The notes under the pieces: model-generated
Database searches by the model: none
Seen by the model: the letters and a program-made list of their open reading frames with translations, nothing else
What the model was told of the DNA's origin: nothing
Shown here: piece by piece, positions 16,402 through 20,877 of the stretch
Position numbering within the stretch: the first letter of the stretch is position 1
Layout: the number at the start of each line of letters is the position of its first letter
From: Bacteroidales bacterium UBA7574
Lineage (GTDB): Bacteria; Bacteroidota; Bacteroidia; Bacteroidales; Paludibacteraceae
Length of the DNA stretch: 20,877 bases
Reading direction: 5' to 3'
NCBI GenBank assembly: GCA_002479035.1
Contig: DLLA01000186.1
Location: 2,415 to 23,291 of the forward strand
Program-made: the position numbers and the translations under genes

Positions 16402-17838
16402 ATGACCCGAGCAGAATTTCTCAAGATAATGGGCGTTGGTGCAGCCACCCTCGCCATAGAATCCGTACCGGGGGCAGGACTCTTGCAGGCAGCCAACCCT
16501 GCCTCTCCCCTTGCCCTGGACAATGCCGCACCCGCCAAGTCCAAGAGCGGTGCCGAGCGTCTTGCCTTCGGATTGCCCGACCAGGAGGCACGTGTAGCAC
16601 GTCCCGTAACCGCCATCGTTATCGGAGCGGGCTCACGCGGCAGCGTCTATGCCGCATACTCCGCACAGTATAAGAACGCCCTCCACATCGTGGGCGTAGC
16701 CGACCCCAACGACATACGCCGCACACAGATGGCTTCCGCCTACGGCATACAGGAGGAGCATTGCTTCCGTGACTGGTCCGAAGTGTTCCGTGTGCCTAAG
16801 TTTGCCGATGCTGTCATCATCTCTACCCCTGACAATATGCACTATGAGCCTTGTATGCGGGCACTGGCTATGGGATATGATGTGCTATTGGAGAAACCTA
16901 TTGCGCAGACCGAACGCGAGTGCCGCAATATCCTTGCGCAAGCCAAGAAATACGGACGCATTGTGGGTGTGTGCCACGTGCTGCGCTATGCCCCTTACTT
17001 CCGTGCGCTCAAGCGCGTACTCGACGAAGGGCGTGTGGGTAATGTCATCAGTCTGCAGCACCTCGAACCCGTACGCTTCCACCACTTTGCGCACTCCTAT
17101 GTGCGTGGCAACTGGCACTCCGCCGAAGCCACCACGCCGCTTATCCTTGCCAAAGCGTGCCACGACCTCGACATCATTCGCTGGCTATTGGACAAAACCT
17201 GCGAACAAGTGTCTGCCTTCGGGCACCTCACGTTCTTCCGTCGCGCCAACGAACCGCTCGGAGCATCAGACCGTTGTCTCGACTGTGCCGCAGAGAGCCA
17301 ATGTCCGTTCTCTGCCCTGCGTATATATGAGAAACAGCACCGTTATCTCTATGTGTTTGACAACCTGCCAAAAGACCGAGCCCTCAAGGATGCCAAGATA
17401 CGCGAGTACCTGCGCACTACCGACTACGGACGCTGTGTATTCCGTTGTCAGAACGACCAGCCGGACCACTATGTCTGCAACCTTCAGTTTGCCGACGAGG
17501 TTACTGCCTCACTCCAAGTGGAAGCCCTCACTTCGTATGGCGGACGCAAGACGCGAATCATGGGTACACGCGGTGACATTGTGGGCGATATGGAGACCTT
17601 CACGCTCACCGACTTCCTCACAGGCAAGAAATACGTATGGGACGAGGATATATCCAAGTTGCCCGGCTATGAGGGACATGCGGGCGGTGACTGGGGTATC
17701 GTCAAGGACTTCGTGCTGGCGGTTGCCAACCACGACGAGAAGTACCTTAGCAGCACCATCGATGTCTCCGTCGAAAGCCATATCATGGGTTTCAAAGCCG
17801 AAACCGCACGTCTCAACCACAAAATAGCCAAACTCTGA
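16402..17838 (+). CDS. Exported Gfo/Idh/MocA-family NAD(P)-dependent oxidoreductase
   Basis: A 478-aa oxidoreductase. The Rossmann domain begins at VTAIVIGAGSRGS (nucleotide loop GAGSRG 75-80), with EKP at 164-166 contributing the conserved lysine (Lys165), and KACHDLDII (251-259) supplying the typical catalytic His254/Asp255 region. A Cys cluster CLDCAAESQC (Cys292, Cys295, Cys301) and further Cys at 345, 349 and 359 suggest metal binding. The leader MTRAEFLKIMGVGAATL looks like a Tat signal in which the second arginine of R-R is alanine, followed by a hydrophobic core and a long linker to residue 68. Family members oxidise or reduce sugar hydroxyls, or process glycosides through keto-sugar intermediates. 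A role on glucose released by the neighbouring GH65 is inference. The next gene starts 3 bp after its stop. Confidence 0.9.
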   Translation: MTRAEFLKIMGVGAATLAIESVPGAGLLQAANPASPLALDNAAPAKSKSGAERLAFGLPDQEARVARPVTAIVIGAGSRGSVYAAYSAQYKNALHIVGVADPNDIRRTQMASAYGIQEEHCFRDWSEVFRVPKFADAVIISTPDNMHYEPCMRALAMGYDVLLEKPIAQTERECRNILAQAKKYGRIVGVCHVLRYAPYFRALKRVLDEGRVGNVISLQHLEPVRFHHFAHSYVRGNWHSAEATTPLILAKACHDLDIIRWLLDKTCEQVSAFGHLTFFRRANEPLGASDRCLDCAAESQCPFSALRIYEKQHRYLYVFDNLPKDRALKDAKIREYLRTTDYGRCVFRCQNDQPDHYVCNLQFADEVTASLQVEALTSYGGRKTRIMGTRGDIVGDMETFTLTDFLTGKKYVWDEDISKLPGYEGHAGGDWGIVKDFVLAVANHDEKYLSSTIDVSVESHIMGFKAETARLNHKIAKL

Positions 17839-17841
17839 CCT

Positions 17842-18750
17842 ATGCAGCGAACTTTTTGTTTCGGGCTTCTCATAGCCCTGTTGGCAGGCTTTGCTTCCTG
17901 CTCCCATACCACGCAATACCCCAACCGTGCCGAGCAGATACGAGCCTCGTTGCTGGACCCCAGTAGCAAGCAGGTGCTGGTGGCATCGCACCGTGCCGAT
18001 TGGCGCAACTATCCCGAGAACTCCATGGAGGGTATCGAGAGTGCTATCCGCATGGGCGTGGACATTGTCGAACTCGACCTGCAATGCACAGCCGACAGCC
18101 AGTTAATCATTATGCACGATTCCCGTCTCGACCGTACTACCACAGGCAAGGGACGTATATCCGAAATCACGCTTGACAGCGTGCGCCGTATTTATCTCAA
18201 GAACGGGGTCAATATCCGCACCCGCTACCGTGTGCCTACTCTCCGCGAGGTATTGGAGGCGTGTCAGGGGCGCGTGCTTATCAACCTTGACAAGGCTGAC
18301 CGCTACTTCGACTTGGTGGTGCCTCTGCTTGAGGAAACGGGCACCACGCGACAGATAATCATGAAGGGGCGCAAACCCGCAGACGAGGTACACGCGCTCT
18401 ATGGCCGTTACTTGGAAGATGTCATCTATATGCCCATCGTGGATATGAACGACTCCGCTTCCGTAACACTTGTGGAGCAGCACCTCCAGTCGGCTCCGTG
18501 TGCCTTTGAACTCTGTTATCGCGACGATGACCGCTATATGCAGCAGGCGCATACGTTGCTTGCAGGCAAGAGCCGTATATGGATCAACTGCCTGTGGGAT
18601 ACCCTTTGCGGCGGACACGAAGACGACCAAGCCATCACAGACCCCGATGCCCATTACGGTTATCTTATCCATACTTTGGGTGCCACTATCCTTCAGACCG
18701 ACCGCCCCGAGTTCCTCATTCACTATCTGCAACAGCATAACTTACGTTAA
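17842..18750 (+). CDS. Lipoprotein glycerophosphodiester phosphodiesterase family protein
   Basis: A 302-aa GDPD-family TIM-barrel enzyme. Lipoprotein signal MQRTFCFGLLIALLAGFASC, with Cys20 the probable lipid anchor. Active-site pieces: SHRADW (His50, Arg51), YPENSMEGIESAI, VDIVELDLQ (metal ligands Glu77, Asp79), IIMHDSRLDRTTTGKG (His92) and INLDK (147-151, Asp150 at the third acidic ligand position). The C-terminal TDRPEFLIHYL is the usual family ending. GDPD enzymes hydrolyse glycerophosphodiesters to sn-glycerol-3-phosphate plus an alcohol, and some secreted members degrade teichoic acid. The transporter gene downstream is of the family that imports organophosphates, which supports a phosphodiester-to-phosphomonoester step outside the inner membrane. 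It lies 3 bp after the oxidoreductase gene, so it is probably co-transcribed. Confidence 0.92.
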   Translation: MQRTFCFGLLIALLAGFASCSHTTQYPNRAEQIRASLLDPSSKQVLVASHRADWRNYPENSMEGIESAIRMGVDIVELDLQCTADSQLIIMHDSRLDRTTTGKGRISEITLDSVRRIYLKNGVNIRTRYRVPTLREVLEACQGRVLINLDKADRYFDLVVPLLEETGTTRQIIMKGRKPADEVHALYGRYLEDVIYMPIVDMNDSASVTLVEQHLQSAPCAFELCYRDDDRYMQQAHTLLAGKSRIWINCLWDTLCGGHEDDQAITDPDAHYGYLIHTLGATILQTDRPEFLIHYLQQHNLR

Positions 18751-18782
18751 ACCATTAACAAACAAAGTTACCCCGCTTTGTG

Positions 18783-18860
18783 AGCCCCCTCTGTAGCAGG
18801 GTCCCCGCAAGCCTGTCAAGGCGAAGTGGGGTGCTCCTGAGGGGGTTGGGGGAGTCTCTC
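18783..18860 (-). repeat. Dispersed G/C-rich repeat between GDPD and transporter genes
   Basis: Read on the minus strand this block begins GAGACTCCCCCAACCCCCTC, close to bases 28-46 of the window, and it also contains a near-copy of 11716-11755. It occupies most of the 110-bp gap and ends exactly at the transporter ATG (18861), so its GGGGGAG part acts as the purine-rich leader. A GTG at 18780 is in frame with the transporter, but the extension is only translated repeat and lacks homology to the family. Confidence 0.7.
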
Positions 18861-20252
18861 ATGTTCTATTCCAAATCTCCTGCCGCAGCCCCGTATCAGG
18901 GCACCGAAGAACAAAAGCGCAAGCGTTTCAAACGTATGCAATGGTCTTCGTTTATCGCCATCACGATTGGCTACAGTATGTACTATGTGTGCCGTACCAG
19001 TCTCAATGTGGTCAAGAAACCTATCATGGACGCCGGCGTACTCGATGCCTCGCAGTTGGGACTCATATCCTCTGCCCTGCTCTTCACCTACGCCATTGGT
19101 AAGTTTGTCAACGGTTTCCTCGCAGACCATAGCAACATACGCCGTTTCATGGCTACGGGCATACTCGTTTCTACCGTTGCCAATATCATCGTGGGCATAC
19201 TTGGACTGCTGACGCTCCGTCAGACGCTCATATCCTTATCGGCTTTCTATGTTATCTTTGCCATATTGTGGGGCATTAACGGATGGGCGCAATCCATGGG
19301 CGCACCGCCCAGTATAGTTGCCCTGTCGCGATGGTACGACGACCAGCATCGCGGTACGTTCTATGGCTTTTTCTCTGCCAGTCACAACTTGGGGGAATTC
19401 TTTTCCTTTCTCTTTGTCGGGGGCTTGGTCAGCCTTTTCGGTTGGCAATACGGGTTTATCGGTGCCGCAGTGGCAGGGACGATAGGTGTGGTGCTTATCG
19501 TATGCATGCTGTATGACTCGCCCGAGTCGCAAGGACTGCCCTCGCCCTCCATGCCCAAGGACAAGCCTGCGGGTGGCGGCTCTGTCGGCAAGGCACAACT
19601 ATCCGTACTGCGCAATCCGTATGTGTGGGTGCTTGCCTTTGCTTCGGCGTTCATGTACATCAGCCGTTATGCCGTCAATGGTTGGGGCGTGCTGTATTTG
19701 CAGGAGGCGAAAGGCTACGAACTGGCATCGGCTACGCAGATTATCTCTATCAATGCTTTGTTGGGTATCATCGGTACGGTGCTCTCGGGATGGTTGAGTG
19801 ACGTGGCGTTCCGTGGTAACCGCTATATCCCTGCCGTGACGGCGGGTGTGCTGGAGGTGATAGCCTTGGTGCTGTTCGCTTTCGGCGGCAATGCGCTGTG
19901 GGTGAACATCTTGGCAATGGTGCTGTTCGGTATTGCCATAGGTGTGCTGATATGTTTTCTCGGAGGTCTGATGGCGGTGGATATAGTCCCTCGCGAAGCC
20001 TCGGGTGCGGCATTGGGCGTGGTGGGTATAGCCAGTTACGCTGCCGCCGGACTGCAGGACATCGCCTCTGGCTTGCTCATCGACGGGCATAAGACACTCG
20101 TATCCGCTGCCGGCGAAAGCGAAGTGTTCCGCTACGACTTCACGTATGCGTTGTGGTTCTGGATTATAGCCGCCATTCTCTCTGTGCTCCTCGTCACCAT
20201 CGTCTGGCACAAAGCCCGCCGGCAGCCCCGTAAAGATGAAGTTCTCCGTTAA
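18861..20252 (+). CDS. Organophosphate:phosphate antiporter, GlpT/UhpC family (MFS)
   Basis: A 463-aa inner-membrane transporter with about 12 hydrophobic segments, of the OPA group of the major facilitator superfamily that swaps sugar- or glycerol-phosphates for inorganic phosphate. Substrate-site residues of E. coli GlpT have counterparts here: Arg45 in YYVCR, Lys81 in AIGKFVNGF (GlpT Lys80), His175 in SHN (GlpT His165) and Arg269 in YISRYAVNGWG. Other hallmarks are INGWAQSMGAPP and the loop RWYDDQHRG. The start at 18861 is chosen because the protein then begins like its family, with EEQKRKRFKRMQWSSF before helix 1. Following a GDPD gene, sn-glycerol-3-phosphate is the most likely substrate, though UhpC-like sensors and hexose-phosphate carriers are close relatives. 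The TAA stop lies inside the first copy of a downstream repeat. Confidence 0.92.
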   Translation: MFYSKSPAAAPYQGTEEQKRKRFKRMQWSSFIAITIGYSMYYVCRTSLNVVKKPIMDAGVLDASQLGLISSALLFTYAIGKFVNGFLADHSNIRRFMATGILVSTVANIIVGILGLLTLRQTLISLSAFYVIFAILWGINGWAQSMGAPPSIVALSRWYDDQHRGTFYGFFSASHNLGEFFSFLFVGGLVSLFGWQYGFIGAAVAGTIGVVLIVCMLYDSPESQGLPSPSMPKDKPAGGGSVGKAQLSVLRNPYVWVLAFASAFMYISRYAVNGWGVLYLQEAKGYELASATQIISINALLGIIGTVLSGWLSDVAFRGNRYIPAVTAGVLEVIALVLFAFGGNALWVNILAMVLFGIAIGVLICFLGGLMAVDIVPREASGAALGVVGIASYAAAGLQDIASGLLIDGHKTLVSAAGESEVFRYDFTYALWFWIIAAILSVLLVTIVWHKARRQPRKDEVLR

Positions 20253-20515
20253 TGTCTGTTAATTGACCGTTAAAAACAGAGAATGGCACGTGATTAAACG
20301 TGTAATTTCCCATGAATTAACCACGGATTTTCAGGAGAAGAAACGCAACATTGCTGCAACAATCCTCCGTTAATGTCCGTTAATTGACCGTTAAAACAGA
20401 GAATGACACGTGATTAAACATGTAAGCCTTGAATTATAATTTTCCAGAGTAGGCAATGCAACTTTGCTGCAATATCCTCCATTAATGCCCGTTAATTGAC
20501 CATTAAAACATATAA
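20244..20515. repeat. Three-copy intergenic repeat with phased TTAACGG heptamers
   Basis: Copies begin at 20244, 20365 and 20477 (spacing 121 and 112 bp). Copies A and B match over about 61 bases, including CACGTGATTAAAC; copy C is shorter. On the minus strand each copy carries three heptamers in the pattern TTAACGG-TCAA-TTAACGG-ACA-TTAACGG, exact in copy B, with one or two substitutions in A and C. Copies B and C are also preceded by GCAACATTGCTGCAA (20345) and GCAACTTTGCTGCAA (20459). Copy A includes the transporter stop codon. The 11- and 10-bp spacing resembles tandem response-regulator boxes. Confidence 0.8.
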
Positions 20516-20591
20516 TTACCTTTACGATTTATCAATGTACGAGGTACACAGACACCCTGATGGGATGGTTTAACAATTAAGGATTTGTAAA

Positions 20592-20709
20592 TTTGAAAAT
20601 GAACGCCTTGTGGGCGAGTATCAGATGCCACCTTTCTGAGGCGGTGGCTTGACCTAATGAGACATTCCACTGCACTATGCTTGCGGGAGCCCTGTGACTT
20701 TCGAAAGAC
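20592..20709 (-). ncRNA. Candidate small RNA on the minus strand
   Basis: The minus strand downstream of the promoter at 20714-20745 has no protein-coding potential but several stems: CUU-UCGA-AAG near the 5' end, AAUG-UCU-CAUU, a 6-bp GCCACC/GGTGGC hairpin (20627-20632 with 20643-20648), and a GC stem CGCC-CACAA-GGCG (20604-20616) followed by TTCATTTTC, which could terminate. The transcript would be about 115 nt. It does not carry the conserved loop of SRP RNA, and I could not match it to a known riboswitch. The ends are estimates. Confidence 0.4.
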
Positions 20710-20713
20710 GGTG

Positions 20714-20745
20714 CAAAGATAATACGGGAATGGGTGTTTTGCAAC
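20714..20745 (-). promoter_or_regulatory. Bacteroidales-type promoter on the minus strand
   Basis: On the minus strand, GTTG (complement of 20742-20745) is followed after 20 bp by TATCTTTG (complement of 20714-20721). This fits the Bacteroides primary-sigma consensus TTTG-N19/21-TAnnTTTG with one mismatch in the -33 element and a perfect -7 element. Transcription would run leftward into the candidate small RNA. Confidence 0.6.
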
Positions 20746-20790
20746 GATTCAAATCAATGAAATGCAAGCACTATATCGATTCAAATCGAT
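20745..20790. repeat. Direct repeat and palindrome upstream of the minus-strand promoter
   Basis: CGATTCAAATC occurs at 20745-20755 and again at 20777-20787, 32 bp apart (about three helical turns). The second copy sits in a perfect inverted repeat, ATCGATT-CA-AATCGAT (20775-20790). The pair abuts the -33 element of the minus-strand promoter and could be an operator. Beyond it, 20791-20877 is AT-rich with no gene recognised. Confidence 0.55.
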
Positions 20791-20877
20791 AAAACCGAAA
20801 TAATTACCTGATAATGAGTAGTCTATAATCTCATACTTTGCGCTGCAAAAATGTCTTTGAAAGTGCTTTTTTATGGA

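Noticed and set aside
18780..18860. GTG start extending the antiporter by 27 residues
   Set aside because: The extension is translated dispersed repeat, and the ATG at 18861 yields the normal family N-terminus.
20244..20515. CRISPR array or plasmid iterons
   Set aside because: Only three copies with long, related spacers and degenerate ends; no cas or replication genes nearby.
20588..20595. + strand -7 promoter element TAAATTTG
   Set aside because: The octamer is perfect, but there is no TTTG-like element 19-21 bp upstream and only a 17-codon frame follows.
20592..20709. SRP (4.5S) RNA
   Set aside because: GGTCA and CUCCCGCAA-like pieces are present, but the conserved GGAA loop and AGCAGCC asymmetric internal loop are missing.

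Overview
The window looks like an accessory carbohydrate-utilisation region of a moderately high-GC Bacteroidales bacterium (order inferred; genus not claimed, though a Prevotellaceae-like lineage would fit). Pointers are a FecR anti-sigma factor with a C-terminal DUF4974-type region, a SusC/SusD pair with an N-terminal STN domain, C-terminal segments resembling type IX secretion (T9SS) sorting tails, mostly SD-poor starts, and a TAnnTTTG-type promoter. All confidently called genes lie on the + strand.

Layout. 1-172: G/C-rich dispersed repeat and the leader of fecR; the partner sigma factor is presumably just outside the left edge. 173-1162: FecR-type anti-sigma factor. 1277-4081: large secreted parallel beta-helix protein built from two tandem copies of one module. 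4088-4510: small lipoprotein overlapping susC by 4 bp. 4507-7989: SusC with STN domain. 8005-9762: SusD lipoprotein. 9797-11374: second secreted beta-helix protein, followed by a strong intrinsic terminator (11448-11482). 11375-11871: non-coding, with two different 11-bp-period repeat arrays and a G/C-rich dispersed repeat. 11872-18750: a tight gene run of an endonuclease/exonuclease/phosphatase (EEP) hydrolase fused to a beta-helix, a secreted GH65-type alpha-glucosidase, an exported Gfo/Idh/MocA oxidoreductase and a lipoprotein glycerophosphodiester phosphodiesterase (GDPD). 18861-20252: organophosphate:phosphate antiporter (GlpT/UhpC family). 20253-20877: non-coding, with a three-copy repeat carrying phased TTAACGG heptamers and a candidate minus-strand small RNA.

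Working model (inference): the STN domain of SusC and FecR form a trans-envelope signalling loop. SusC/SusD and the beta-helix proteins capture a ligand at the surface. The EEP hydrolase, GH65 and GDPD dismantle a molecule containing both alpha-glucosyl groups and phosphodiesters, and the antiporter imports the released phosphorylated product, plausibly sn-glycerol-3-phosphate. Candidate ligands are alpha-glucosylated (kojibiosyl) lipoteichoic acid or glyceroglycolipids of Gram-positive neighbours, or other glucosylated glycerophosphodiesters. Each enzyme family is recognisable; the combination, the EEP-beta-helix fusion, the T9SS-like tails and the phased repeats are the points of interest.
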